Part shown: in pieces, positions 33,606 to 44,870 of the stretch | How positions within the stretch are numbered: position 1 is the stretch's first letter | How the letters are laid out: each line of letters opens with the position of its first letter | Assembly (NCBI GenBank): GCA_023653785.1 | Contig: JAMKCH010035268.1 | Location: 62,001-126,000, forward strand | Length of the DNA stretch: 64,000 nucleotides | Source: Ophioderma brevispina | Lineage: Eukaryota; Echinodermata; Ophiuroidea; Amphilepidida; Ophiodermatidae | Reading direction: 5' to 3' | The notes under the pieces: generated by a model | Told to the model about the DNA's origin: nothing | Databases searched by the model: none | The model's input: the letters and a program-made list of their open reading frames with translations, nothing else | Translations under genes and position numbers: made by a program

Positions 33606-33739
33606 ATAGGTTTTGCGGAACCCGGTAGGGTAGCCAACAATTATTAAAATCTACCGGGTAATTTCTTGGGGAATGAATTGGCTAAGACTACCGCACCATT
33701 GTTAGGCCTACAATTGATTTGGTCCAAAATCCCAACCCC

Positions 33740-34310
33740 TGACCTCTAACCGGTCACAACCTCTGACCTTGCCCCGGGCAAGTGAAACCCTGACCTTGAC
33801 CCTGGTAACTGACCCTTCAATTGACGGTAACTAACGGGCGGACGCACGCCTGTTAAGGCGCGTGCTGTTTTACCGCAATGTTTGGCCTAACCACTAACAT
33901 TTGACCGGTCGCAACACCCTGACCTTGACCCGGTAAAACTGACCCATCACTTGAGGTAACTAAGCGGCGACCGCACGCCTGTTAAGGCGCGTGCTGTTTT
34001 TACCGTAAGTGGGCCTATTGCATGAATTTGTCCTAACCACTAACCTTTACCCGGTCGAACCCCCACTGACCTTGACCCGGGTAACTGACCCTAACTTGAC
34101 CGTCAACTAAAGGTGGCGACGCAGCCTTTTAAGGCGCGTGCTGTTTTTACCCAGTTAAGTTGGGCCTATTGCATGAATCTGTGCAAACCACTAACATTGT
34201 ACCCGGTCGCAACCCTGACCTTGACCCTGGTAACTGACCCCCATTGACCGTAACTAAGGGGCGGCCGCACGCCGTTAAGGCGCGTGCAGTTTTACCGTAA
34301 TGTTTCGGCC
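33740..34310 (+). repeat. Tandem array, ~145 bp unit, four copies
   Basis: Each unit reads ctaac...cggtcgcaaccc, then tgaccttgacccggtaactgaccc-like text (split by indels), a GGCGG block, gttaaggcgcgtgctgtttt and a ttggcctattgcatgaa-like tail. Unit starts lie near 33744, 33897, 34041 and 34193. Confidence 0.75.
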
Positions 34311-35286
34311 TACAGGTTATTTAATTAACCCTTTGACCTAATAGATGGTGGGGAATTTGTTTGTTTTTAATTTGTTGTGAAAATGTAATGTTATTGGAAT
34401 TTGTGGGCAAGGTAATTGTTGTTCTTTCTTTTGAATTAAGGTGTCAAATATGTTATCACAGACCTTTTCTGATAAGATTTAGCTGGTGTTGTGGGTAGTA
34501 GTGATAGGCTGAGACAATTATGTTGTAGCAGTAGATCCTGGACTTGCAAGTATTTATGTAGCAGTAGTTTGTATTGGGAATGTGTTTAACCAAAACGAAC
34601 CATGGCGCAGGGGAATCTATTTTATCCTGGAGAGATAGGGCCCAGGACCATTCAGTTCCTTGCAGGGTACAGGATCCAAATAACGGTCGGAGGAAGCCTC
34701 CCATGTGTGGTTTATTGGCCAGGTTCCAACGTACATGTAGGCTGCCCTTTTGTTATGGTGGTAGCAGCATTGAAGCGAGTGCGGGTGGACTGGAGATGCG
34801 TAGCAGTAGCTAACTGAGAGATTGAAGTTACAAGTCTGTGTTAGTGACTTGAAGACAGCCGGCCGGTCGAATGGTTAGGGCAGCTAGCTTAAAGTAAAAG
34901 GTCCGTAAAGCCAAATAAAAACGATGGTGATCTCGGAAATCGACACAACATCTTGCTTGTGTAACATTTAGCGATTCTAAATGTAATAAAAGTCATTATT
35001 TCAGTGGTGCACTAATCGCTCGCACAACACTCGTATGCGTGGCCTATAGTCAATGTTAGCACTACAGCGGTGACTGGTGTTTTCGGCACAACGCTGCAGG
35101 CACGTTCAATGTCATTTGTCGAGTAAGTCAGCGGACAAAGTTAGCAAGGCAGGTTGCCCTATCATTCGGCACAACCTTCCCTTAGGCGTCCGTCTTCGTC
35201 AAAAATGCTGCGCAACATGCACGCTGTTTGGGACCGCGAGGTGGTCCTCACGAGGTGGTCGCTCAATTCAAAACTGCAAAATCTGA
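34311..35286. other. Non-coding 3' flank of the transposase, with one small frame
   Basis: The plus-strand frame 34602-34817 (71 codons, ATG in a good context, ccATGG) starts MAQGNLFYPGEIGPRTIQF. It matches no family I know and may be chance. No piggyBac terminal repeat was recognised. Confidence 0.3.
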
Positions 35287-37473
35287 TCAAAGAGGAGCGA
35301 TGGTATTACCAAAAAAACACTCCACCCGACGGAGATGCACCCCGCACGTCTGCACCGAACTTCGTCGCTTCGCCTTTCCTGAAGCCGTCGTTCTTCCGAG
35401 TGTATGGCATCTCCGACAGCGGTGCCGGAGCCTCTTCCTAATATCAACCAGCTCATGGACCGGCCCCTATTGGTTGAGGCATGTGACTTACTACAGGTCG
35501 ATCAGGTGGGGGGAGTGGCCGCCGGCCGAACACGTCAATGAGCTCCTCGGCCAGTTGCGGATACCTCGAAGACGAGCAATTTTATCGCAGCCGGGTGTTG
35601 CCGCCCGGCGATGTGGAAACGATTTGTAACAAATCCAGGGCATTGACCCGGCCTGATATCGACCAAGAGTAAAGCACCTGATTCCACCAGTGCTGACTCT
35701 TTCTCCAGCTGAGGTATGCACGGAACTGATCAGCTTTGTCAACGCCGATCCTGATACTTGTGTATTCAACACAATTACGGGCGGCGGAGCGGACGATAAG
35801 TGAGCTCTTTCTTCTTAGAAGCCTTTGGTGAGACCGCAAGCGCCGCTGTCTTCTCGGGATCATTGGCATCGCTGTACCCGTTATGCGCAGGTTGAAAACT
35901 TGACAAACTAGTGGCACCACCTTGCTGTCTTTCCACAGCGTGACCGTTGTGCGCCCATTTTGCACAGAAATAAAAAGTACCAAGCGGGGTCTTATCCAGG
36001 TTCTTGATGACATCGGCTCCGGGGTTTTGCGGATATTTTGAGAAAGTCAGTCGGCTGTCCCCGTGAATTCTCTTCCACGGCCCCGGTTAGATAGGTTTCG
36101 CGCTCCAACAGTTATGGCTAATGATAGGATTCCGCACAAACTGTCCAGTAAATTTGAGGAAATTGGGTTGGGGTGGTGACTAGATGTCACGTCGAGGAGC
36201 GCGATATCCACGATTTTCCGCCGCGTTGTTTGAAGTGGCATACGCAGTAAAGTTGCCCATGATCCACTGTCCCATTCGCATAATGCGTACATTCTGAAGC
36301 CCTGGCTGTTAGGCTGGTCGGCATTCGAGGTTAGTCAGCCACAACCGTAAGGCCCCTTGTACGGCACCATGCCTTCATCGAGAGATAGTGGCGGATTGCA
36401 GTTATACTTTCATGGCAATTCCGCACCCTTGAAACAGTGCCCAGGCGGACTGGACTCTATACAGACGGATTGCTTTAAGCGATGTAATTGAACTTATGTC
36501 TTTTTAGTCCTGAGTTTCGCAATCCCATCTCTTTGGGTCGGTAGGTGGATTCCCAAGAGATGCACCAGACCAGGACTTCAAAAAGCCGTTTTACCCATCG
36601 CATTGCAAATCAGAGGGTTCGTAAACCCGGATGGGTCGAACAAATAATCCTTTGCGTTCGCCAGCGAATTAAGACCCATCCCCAGATTGGATACCAACCA
36701 CGGCGCGGATTTCGGCGGCCGATGTCATCTTTAAACCCTCTTTTCTCTCAACGGGATGTTTGTCAGTCGGCGATCTCCTGGTGGGGGAAGAGATTTAAGA
36801 GAGAAAAAACTCCGCAAAATAGTCCAGGGACGCGTCTGTGGTCAGCGTCAAAGGTCGGACCACTCGGCAGTGTACCGCGGAACACTTGTCGTCGCACCGG
36901 GTCAAATTGTGGCGTCATCCGAGATAGTCCTTAGAAGGGTCCTGCAAGTCATTCGGTCCCGCTTGGTCATTTCTGCCCGGTCTATATACTCGGCACCCTT
37001 CTGTCGCGGTGGGCTGGATTGCGCGGGATCATCAGAAAAAATCCTTCTGATCCTAAAGGCTCATCAATGTCACTGGCGCTAAAGTCTGGTACCAGAGCGT
37101 TGGGTCCGCCGTCAAAGCGCAGCCTCATCAACGGGTTGCACCATGTAATCGGGCACGACTATCCTGGGGACTTAAACGCGGAAGTTGCTCCGATCTTGGC
37201 AGAAGGAGCCTTGCCCAATGAGCTTGATGCAACCGGGCCCTTTCCCCGGTCCTTTAGCCTCCTTTGGCTTTGGTTTTGGCACAGCAGGGCGGGGGAAGAG
37301 GAAGAAGCCGGCTCCGATGATGAAGTGGATGCGCCGGAGTTTGCTGCGCGCTTTGATGCCCTAACCCGCATCGTGTCGGGCAAGATTTCAGGGTGCGGTC
37401 GGATGTCTTTGCTGCCGCTACCTTCCCCGGGATCCACCCGCGGCTTCTTAGGCTTATTTCCAGACTTTTTCAT
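35287..37473 (-). pseudogene. piggyBac-type transposase, frame-broken
   Basis: Minus-strand gene for a cut-and-paste DNA transposase of the piggyBac superfamily. From the ATG at 37473 it begins MKKSGNKPKKPRVDPGEG and then has a Ser-rich acidic stretch (ANSGASTSSSEPASSSSPA), as in many piggyBac N-termini. The first catalytic Asp region is seen near 36385 as NPPLSLDEGMVPYKG, followed by QGFRMYALCE. The last catalytic Asp region is seen near 35745 as GVDKADQFRAYLSW, then WWNQVLYSWSISGRVNA. The C-terminal cysteine/histidine finger is partial near 35320 (CGVHLRRVECFF), with a stop at 35289-35287. The span of about 728 codons is slightly longer than typical (550-700). The frame shifts many times and there are stops. 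The middle catalytic Asp (the DNWF region) cannot be made out near 36150. It is either a decayed copy or an intact gene obscured by indel errors in the sequence. Confidence 0.85.
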
Positions 37474-37576
37474 CTTTCCTTTTACAACCACCGAGGTAAG
37501 CTGTTCCTCGGTAGAGGACTCTGAAGTGCTTGTGTAGTGTCCAATTGCTGGACTGATACAGATCGCTGGCGATCGC

Positions 37577-37586
37577 TCCTTTTATA
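37577..37586 (-). promoter_or_regulatory. TATA box candidate for the transposase
   Basis: The minus strand reads TATAAAAGGA about 105 bases upstream of the likely ATG at 37473. This would put the transcription start near 37550 with a 5' leader of about 75 bases. The match to the TATA consensus is strong, but function is inferred from position only. Confidence 0.45.
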
Positions 37587-37684
37587 CCTTTTTATCCCGC
37601 TACGACTCTCACGTGCACGTACCAGGACGGTATCACGTGTGACAAAAGGTATGCGAAGAAGGAAAAAGAACAAAAATTAATTTA

Positions 37685-37785
37685 CCTGAGTGGGACTCGA
37701 ACCTGGAAATTCGGGATCCTAGCGGGTTGGTTTTGTGTAGCGTCTGGTCTTCGTTCCATCGTCCTATCCACTGCGCCATCTGATA
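37685..37785 (-). tRNA. tRNA-like sequence with A and B boxes (pseudogene or SINE head)
   Basis: The minus strand has TGGCGCAGTGG (A box, 37778-37768) and GGTTCGAGTCC (a perfect B box, 37703-37693), the two RNA polymerase III internal promoter elements. Their spacing is about 75 bases, some 30 more than a plain tRNA, so it would need an intron or a long variable arm. The T stem and acceptor stem do not pair cleanly, and no anticodon can be assigned. A tRNA pseudogene or a tRNA-derived SINE is most likely. It lies just upstream of the transposase promoter. Confidence 0.4.
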
Positions 37786-37849
37786 ACTACCTGAAAACCG
37801 ATTGCATTTTTATCATCTAATTCCTTGGAATTCAAAGTACGGAAAGTTC

Positions 37850-38780
37850 CCGGTCACATGATGCGAAACGGTTCTTTTACCGTCCAAAATTTCTCCCAAA
37901 GTGACTGGAAAGGGTTCTTTTCACCACAAAATTTCTCCAAAGTGACTAATTGCGGTGAAATTCAGATGCGCCTGGCCTTTCAGTACAATAAGTGACTGGA
38001 CAACGGGTCTTTCACCACCAAAATTTTCCCAAAGTGACTACTTGCGGTGAAATTAGGATGCGGCCTGCATGCAGTAAATTCAGCATGGGGCGGCTTTTCA
38101 CCAAAATCCAATTTTAAGATTGTGACCAAAAATATCTAGATTTGAAAATGGAAAAAAAGTCCTCTTCGAAAAAAAAATTGACTAAGTCCACTTTTGGAAA
38201 AACGGACTAAGTCCAGAGCGGACTACGGCCTCGGTATTTAGCGGGACATTTGCCCTAGATCCAACAGCCATAGTTAAAGCGGTTGAAAAAAAACACTAAG
38301 TCCAGAGCGGTCGGTTTCCTTGATCTTTAACCGGTAAACGGAAATCGCGGCTACATATGCGTGTAACTGGTCCGCTCGGGACTTTTTAAAAAAATAACTA
38401 AGTCCAGAGCGGACCACTGTCCCTCGGTATTTAACGGGAAATTTGCCCTAGACCAACAGCCATAGTTAAGGGTGAAAAAAAAACTAAGTCCAGAGCCGTC
38501 GGACTTCCTTGATCTTTAGCCGGGAAAAATCGCGGTAATGAGTGTAAACTGTCCGCTCCGACTTGTGAAAAATAACTAAAGTCTCAGACGGCCCCAATGC
38601 CTCGGTATGAGCGGGAACATGCCCTAGATCCAAAAGCCATAGTTAAGGGTGTAAAAAGAAAACTAAAGTCCAGAGCGGTAAGGATGAAAAAAAAACTAAG
38701 TCCAGCGCGGTGAGCGGTAGGCTTCCAAGCCAGACGGAAATCGCGGCTAATGCGTGTAACTGGTCCGCTCCGAACTTGTC
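37850..38780 (+). repeat. Two adjacent tandem arrays
   Basis: First, about 37880-38080 repeats cccaaagtgac with gcggtgaaatt at ~65-110 base spacing. Then about 38195-38780 repeats a ~190 bp unit with aactaagtccagagcgg, cctcggtatttagcggga, gccatagttaa and gcgtgtaactggtccgctc, roughly three copies. Indels are frequent. Confidence 0.65.
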
Positions 38781-39399
38781 AATTTTTCAAATCCACACTC
38801 ACTTGCAGTTGCTCGACATGATAAGGATAAGTTCTGGTCCCGAACCACGCCCCAAGCAGCTGCAGGCCGGCTTTTTGGCCTTGCGCATGCTACATTTTTT
38901 GTACACACTCAAGGTAATATACGATACCGAAAGCGCCCATAGATCAAAATCAAGATTTCGAATTACGGCCCCCGTCCATTTTTAGCTCTTCCAGCGGAGA
39001 GCCGCTCTCGGTTAAAATCCACTACTAATGGGAAAACGCCCCGTCTGCGGACTCAGAAAAAAATGTTGGCGCAAAACACTCGAGCGCTCAGACAAAACCA
39101 CGACCCGGGCCATTACACGGAGCTACTCCTCTCTAGTATAGTTATGGGTCCCAGACAGTGGGCTCCCAATGGCACCTTCATTCTACGCGTCACACCTGAA
39201 CCACGTCCGACCGGTGTGGGTCTGCAATCAGAAACCAGGCAGGCCGGCACTCTTTCATACATGATGTTTTTGCCCTTAAAAACCCTATTTAAGTGGTTTT
39301 GCGGAAAACGGAAGGTGGCCATTTTTGTAGTAAGATCCGGGTGATTCCCGGCGACAGAAGTGGTGGCGAATACCGCACGATCCAACCCTTAGGCCGGGC
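38781..39399. other. Spacer in the composite block
   Basis: Carries a further copy of the phrase gttctggtcccgaaccacgc (near 38830), also present at 33461. Two overlapping frames at 39063-39385 show no family. No gene supported. Confidence 0.35.
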
Positions 39400-41200
39400 A
39401 CGGCAGTGGAAAAAGTCATTCTAGCCGGGGCCACGGCAGTAGAACTTTTCAAAATGAACTAAGTCCAGAGCGCGACCGCTTCCGGGCCCCGGCAGTGAAA
39501 ATTCACTTAACCGGGCCACGGCAGGTAGGATTTTCAAAAAAGAAAACTAAGTCAGAGGCGGACGCTTCCATGGTCAGCGGAAAGTCGCCCTAGATTTTTA
39601 GGATTTTCAGTGAAAAGTCTACCTGCCTAGCTGGGCCCACAGCGGAAAAAAATCCACCTACTTTGGGCCGGAGAAACCCGAGGAAGTCCGCAAGAACAAG
39701 AAAATGTTGGCCACCGTTCGGTTTCCAAGAAGAACACTATGTAGATAAGGTGTGGAAAGGGTTTCATATCTAATGTTTTAGAGAGTGCGTATCATGACCT
39801 AGTTTCTGACAGCCAAATCGCAAACAGTAAGGTTCAGGCTAAGTACTGGGCCACCGCATGAAGTTGCTTCTAGGATAGGCGTGGTTCGCGACCAAGACGT
39901 ATATTATAGGAGGGTAGTGCATCTCGGACATTTCAAAAATTAACAAGTCCAGAAACAAAACTAAGTCCAGAAGTCAGAAAAAAAAACTAGAGTCCAGAGC
40001 GGACGCTTCCTTTGTAAGGAAAGTGGCCCTAGATTTTTTAGTGATCTTCAGTGAAATGAAAAAGGCACATTGCGGGCCACGAGTGAAAAGTCACTAGCCG
40101 GGCCAGGCAGGTAACCTTTTCAAAAATGAACTGAAGTCCAGAGCGAACCGATTCCATGGTAGCGGAAAGTCGCCCGAGATCTTTAGTGATCTTTTCAGTG
40201 ACAAGGCAACTAGCCGGGGCACGGCAGGTAGACTTTTTAAAACTGAACTAGTCAGGAGCGGACCGCTTCCATGTCAGCGGAAAGTCGCCCCTGATCTTTA
40301 GTGATACTTTCAGTGACAAGGCACATAGCCCGGGGACACGGCAGTGAAAAGTCACTTAGCAGGCCACGGCAGGAGCCTTTTCAAAAATGAACAAGTCCCG
40401 AGCGGACCGCTTCCCTGCTCAGCGGAAAGTCGCCGTAGAGCTTTTAGTGAGTCTTTCATGACAAGGCCACTTAGCCGGGCCACCGCCGGTAGACTTTTCA
40501 AAAAGTAACTAAGTCCAGAAAAAAAACCTAAGTCCAGAGTTCAGAAAAAACTAAGTCCGAGCGACCGGTTCTATGGTCGCGGAAAAGTCGCCCTACGATT
40601 CTTTGTGATCTCAGTGAAATGAAAAGGCACCTATCCGGGCCAGCCGGCTGTTGAAAGTCACTTAGCCGGGCCACGGCGGTAGACTTTTCAAAAAGACTAA
40701 GTCCAGAGCGGACCGCTTCATTGTTCAGAGGAAAGTCGCCCTAGATCTGTTAGTGATCTTTCGTGACAAGGAACACATAGCAGCGGCACGGCAGGTCGAC
40801 TTTTCAAAAAATGAATAAGTCCAGAAGCGGACCCGCGCATGTCAGCGGAAGTCGCCCTAGATCTTTCTAGTGATTTTTCAGTGAAAAGGCACCTAGCCGG
40901 GCCACGGCAGTGAAAAGTCACTTAGCCGGGCCACGGCAGCGCGAGTTTTGCAAGAGTAGCGGACCACTTGCATTGGTCAGCTAAAATCACTCTAGATCTA
41001 CTAACCGAACGTTGGGTGGAAAAAAAAACTAAGTCCAGAGTTCAGAAAAAAAAATAAGTCCAGGAGGACCGTTCCTTGTTCAGCGGAAAGTTGCCCTAAA
41101 TCTTTTGGTGAAAAGTCACCCAGCCGGGCACTATGTCGCACTTTTCAAAAAATGAACTAAGTCCGAAGCGTAACCACTTCTTAGTATTTACCGAAAGTGG
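39400..41200 (+). repeat. Satellite array, ~110-150 bp unit, right inverted arm
   Basis: At least ten degraded units contain ttttcaaaaatgaactaagt, ccagagcggaccgcttcc, agcggaaagtcgcccta, gatctttagtgat and cacttagccgggccacggca. It is interrupted at 39660-39990 by the segment paired with 33410-33605. The unit shares aagtccagagcgg with the 38.2 kb array. Confidence 0.8.
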
Positions 41201-41630
41201 CCGCTAGAGTTAAGAGTTGTGGTTTGGCTGAAGATTTCGGCCTGTTACGGCTGGTTGGATGGCCCGCGATGAAATCGGACTGAAAGGGAGATTTTGCCAA
41301 AATTTGAAAAGTGGGTAGGTGTGAAAAGTGGGTTTTAGTGATTTAAGGATATAGACTCTTGGTTGAGATCAAAACTAAAAATGCCGATTAACAGCTGAAA
41401 TGCTTTTTTTAATTCGTCACAGAAAAAGCTGCTTTAACCCAATTACATGAACCTTTTGTACCGAATATGTAAAGGCTTCATACCGATTCAATTGAATAGA
41501 TTGTCGATGTCGTAAAGTCTGAAACACACATCGATTCCTTTGTTTGGTGGCAATCAAAGAATGGATAAAGGGTCATTAATCGAGGCTGGGTTGAAGTGGA
41601 GGATAGGCCACGTTAATATTGTACTTTGTT
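41201..41630. other. Non-coding, upstream of the candidate gene
   Basis: The satellite ends and AT-rich sequence begins. No feature was recognised apart from being 5' of the ATG at 41631. Confidence 0.3.
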
Positions 41631-42016
41631 ATGAGTGAACCAAAACTTAAAATACTTGATCAAGCTGTCAAATATTCTTCTGAACAAGAATTAATAACGT
41701 TATCAGATGTTAATATTCCTAGTGATGTAAAAGAACTTTGGTGAGTGATAATTACTTATATTCGTATCATTTTCTTATGTTGTTTTTCTTCTTTCTCTTG
41801 CATTTCAAATTTTAATTTTATTCCTAATTTTCGGTATCGTGTCGAATTTCTATTGTACTGTTGGGTAAAGCATTACAACTTCAGGACGAAGATGGAATCT
41901 TCGACCACGCCCCCAAAGCTTTTAATGAACTGACAGGAATAAAAAATCCTACTATAAACAAAAAATTGATGGGATATTTTGATTTGAAAAAATTACAATC
42001 CAATATCCGGCCATGA
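41631..42016 (+). CDS. Possible two-exon gene start, function unknown
   Basis: Exon 1 (41631-41740) opens with ATG and reads MSEPKLKILDQAVKYSSEQE and on to NIPSDVKELW. A strong donor follows (GTGAGTG at 41741). After a 144-base intron, an acceptor (ttacaacttcag) precedes exon 2, 41885-42016, which reads DEDGIFDHAPKAFNELTG, KNPTINKKLMGYFDLKKLQ. The two exons are out of phase by one base as written; one G missing from the GG at the donor would restore phase. Past 42000 another frame continues in similar style (INQEHYTDFYSQLDKGNAE, then KPKLLDLF), suggesting a further small indel or splice. Composition is charged and coding-like. No known family is recognised, and no signal peptide or membrane segment is seen. 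It could be a host gene fragment or part of an unknown transposon. Confidence 0.45.
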
Positions 42017-43895
42017 TCAACCAAGAGCATTATACGGATTTCTATAGCCAGTTGGACAAGGGAAATGCAGAAGCCAAACCAAAACTTCTTGATTTATTTT
42101 AAAATACGAAAAGCCCTTACCAACTTTTCTCAAAATCTTTAGTGGATACGATTTTGTGTCATTTAAAACGCAACGTTCAAATGAATCAAACTGACCTTTT
42201 ATTTGTAGGATGGAAAATGTCGCTGTGTGCATTCAAACTCATATTCGTTGCGATGGTTTCTAAATAAAAAATGGGGTATAAGTTTTTTTTAACTCTTTTA
42301 AGTGGATAAGGAGGCGGCGCTCCAACAGCCCTTAAAAAATAACCCGATGTGAAAGCAGATTATAGTCCGGTGGGAAGCACAGTCCGGGCTCCATAGAACG
42401 ATTTAACGGAATAAAGCGTGAAACAATGTTGCGTAAAGAGTCAACTGATTCGAATGCCCTATGTTTCACCATTGTTCCCGGACTCTGAGTACGGCGGAAA
42501 ATGGTTACTTCTACACCGGTATTTCGCGCTGAAACGAAAAAGGGTTATTATTTCCAAACGGATTGTTTTGTAATCGTGTTGTAACTTGTGGAACAACCGG
42601 TCTTATGTGAAAAAAAAAAATACAAATTCATTACACCTTTAATTGTAATATGAAAGGTGCTTCGGAGGGCCTGCCCCTTATCCACGAAATGTGACCTTTG
42701 ACTATGATGGCTAACACATGTATTTACACTTATGTTTCTATTATATAAAATATTTTAGAATAATTGTTCTTTAACCAAATTATCTGCTGACGTGATTTGA
42801 TCCGGAATTTCGTTTCCCCTCTGTACCGATGAAATAGGGGGAAAAACCTGTTTGAACAAAATGTTCATGAAAAAAATACTAGATTGTATCAAGACACTCC
42901 AATTTATTGCTATCTTTAAATAATTTGGGCTATTCTCAACTCCAAAAAGCCTTACGTTAACATTTTAGTTGCATTGTGGCCGAACGAAGGAAAATGAAAT
43001 AATCATAACAAACGGATGTCACTGCTTCCGGCACTGCATGTGAAATCATTCTTTAGCCGTAAACCGAACCCCCTTATCCACTGAAAACGTGTTGCCAAAA
43101 AGACTGTACTAATTAAGTGGATGACGAAACTCTCCATCAAGCAAATGGAGGCCCAAGTTTCATTCAATACAGAGTGTCCCAAAATAAATGCACATTAGCA
43201 TGTTGTGCTATAATTGCAAAATTACTGAGAATCATTCACATTTTATAACAGATTCTGAATGAGAACTAGTTTCGTCCACTCTGTCAATTTTTGTCAGTAC
43301 GGTTTATTAGTTTTAAAATAACGGCGTATTATGTAACCGCTGTCAAATTACCCCATTCCACGTTTGCCTTAGATCGTTGAAGCACGTTCACCTTGAAAGT
43401 TGACTAAAAGTGTTCAACTGACAAAAATCTCCTGGTATAATCCGCCTTTTGTTTGTAATATAAGTACTAAAAGATTTGTCGTTATTGTTTTATCCACGTT
43501 TTTATCGTCGGTGCAAGATTTTGCTTATTACTCATATTTAGAATAGAACTTAAATGTTTTATCTGCGTCAAGATTGCGTGTTTACCATTTTTAGGCGTTT
43601 TTAAAAACCAATGGCGATGTCTCTCTTGCGCCGTCACACTTGCCTTATCTTTTTTTACTGGTCTGTCTATAATCTTCCCTATCTTCCATCTCATCTCCTT
43701 ATGTTTGTCTATTCAACATACGTCACTCTGAACAAAATAAAGGATTACTGTCTTATATTGCAACTAACCTCCAGTTAAGGATGGCCGCTGTCATTTTCGA
43801 GACCTCTGCCGTTGGCTTTAAACCTTGCCTCTGACCATACGCCACTAAAATTAACATAGTACCAAAGAAACATTTAACAACTTTTCAACCCCCAT
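42017..43895. other. Possible 3' part of the unknown gene, then non-coding
   Basis: To about 42260 coding-like text continues in broken frames. Beyond that the sequence is AT-rich with scattered gtggata/ttatccac phrases in both orientations (42302, 42677, 43073, 43117, 43487). No further gene. Confidence 0.3.
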
Positions 43896-43941
43896 GAATC
43901 TCTCTCTCTCTCTCTACTCTTCTCACTTGCTCTCTCTCCCT
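43896..43941. repeat. (TC)n microsatellite
   Basis: Runs of ctctctctctctctctct with a few interruptions. Confidence 0.9.
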
Positions 43942-44870
43942 CTTGGTCCATATTTCTGTTAAAGTGGATAAATAATCAACGCCTTGATAAAAGGCTAAAA
44001 CAATGAATGTTGTAAGCATGTTCGTGAGAGGGCGAGATATAAAGCATTACCATTATGATCAAGGATTCTGATTGTTTATAGGATCTGGTGTGCATTTGGT
44101 ATTAAGGCCAGAATAAGATGTCGACATTTTATTGGGTACCGTATGTTATGTCCAATGTCATTACCCCAAAATAAGACTAGTACCGGAATTCAAATAGTCA
44201 GGGCGATACTCGATTCATCTGATATATGTGACCCCCTGCCATTCTTACGGAGGTGAAAAATTCAATAGCGCAGGGACTTCTGTAATCATGATATTGTGAG
44301 GAAGTTAAGGCCTGAAATACACATTGTGGTTCATGCATGAATGAAATGGTATTTATAACTTTGTTCGGTCCTCGAGCCTCCCTAGGGCGGTGGACGTCAT
44401 GAAAGAAATTTGTATTCGCTCTAGGTTTGCTGCGCCGCCTTTGATCGCTGTGCGTAAATGCTGCAGTTCAAGGTCGGCGGCGTGCGTTGCTCGGGGCAAA
44501 AAACTAACCGCGCAGTGACGTAACCCAAACTTGAGATCGAACAGAGTATAGTGGCAGGTGAGTGAGTTTATGAAAGAGGGGCGGTCCTCCAATGTCATCG
44601 GTGTGGCACGTGCATTTATTCGTTAATTTTCCCTCGCCGACTTTAATTGAATAGGTCCAAAACTCCAGGGACGAAAAGTATCAACGCGGAATCGGACTCT
44701 ATAATAGGAATTGTTGGTTCATTTTTCCCCAAAAGCACCAAATTGCCCCCCAGATGTTCCTATTACCATACTTTGCAACAAGTCCGATGGGCGCCAAGCA
44801 GGGCGCCTCCTGGAGCCGCCAAATTCAATATGATCGCAACCGGAATTACACCGGAAGGGTCAAATTTTTT
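43942..44870. other. Non-coding, nothing recognised
   Basis: Frames at 44353-44598 (-) and 44647-44874 (+) lack domain or splice evidence. The last part is probably the 3' UTR side of LINE-3. Confidence 0.3.

Larger units (their letters stand above)
33000..41200. mobile_element. Candidate composite piggyBac element with long inverted satellite arms (~8 kb)
   Basis: 33410-33605 matches the reverse complement of 39735-39940 along its length: gatatgaaacc, gaccagaacgta-type text, ggttcgcgacca, aggagggta and atctcggaca. Outside this pair, 33020-33110 carries complements of the gaaaagtcac/gccgggcc/acggcagg satellite that fills 39400-41200. The block therefore has inverted arms enclosing a piggyBac transposase and three other tandem arrays. 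Exact ends and a TTAA target duplication were not found. It could instead be an old piggyBac nested among satellites that happen to be inverted. Confidence 0.55.

Noticed and set aside
36545..37537. Plus-strand frames of 108-172 codons
   Set aside because: They lie antisense to the piggyBac transposase, whose conserved motifs are on the minus strand.
42302..43495. Recurrent gtggata and ttatccac phrases in both orientations
   Set aside because: Matches are short and the flanking bases do not align, so no repeat unit could be defined.
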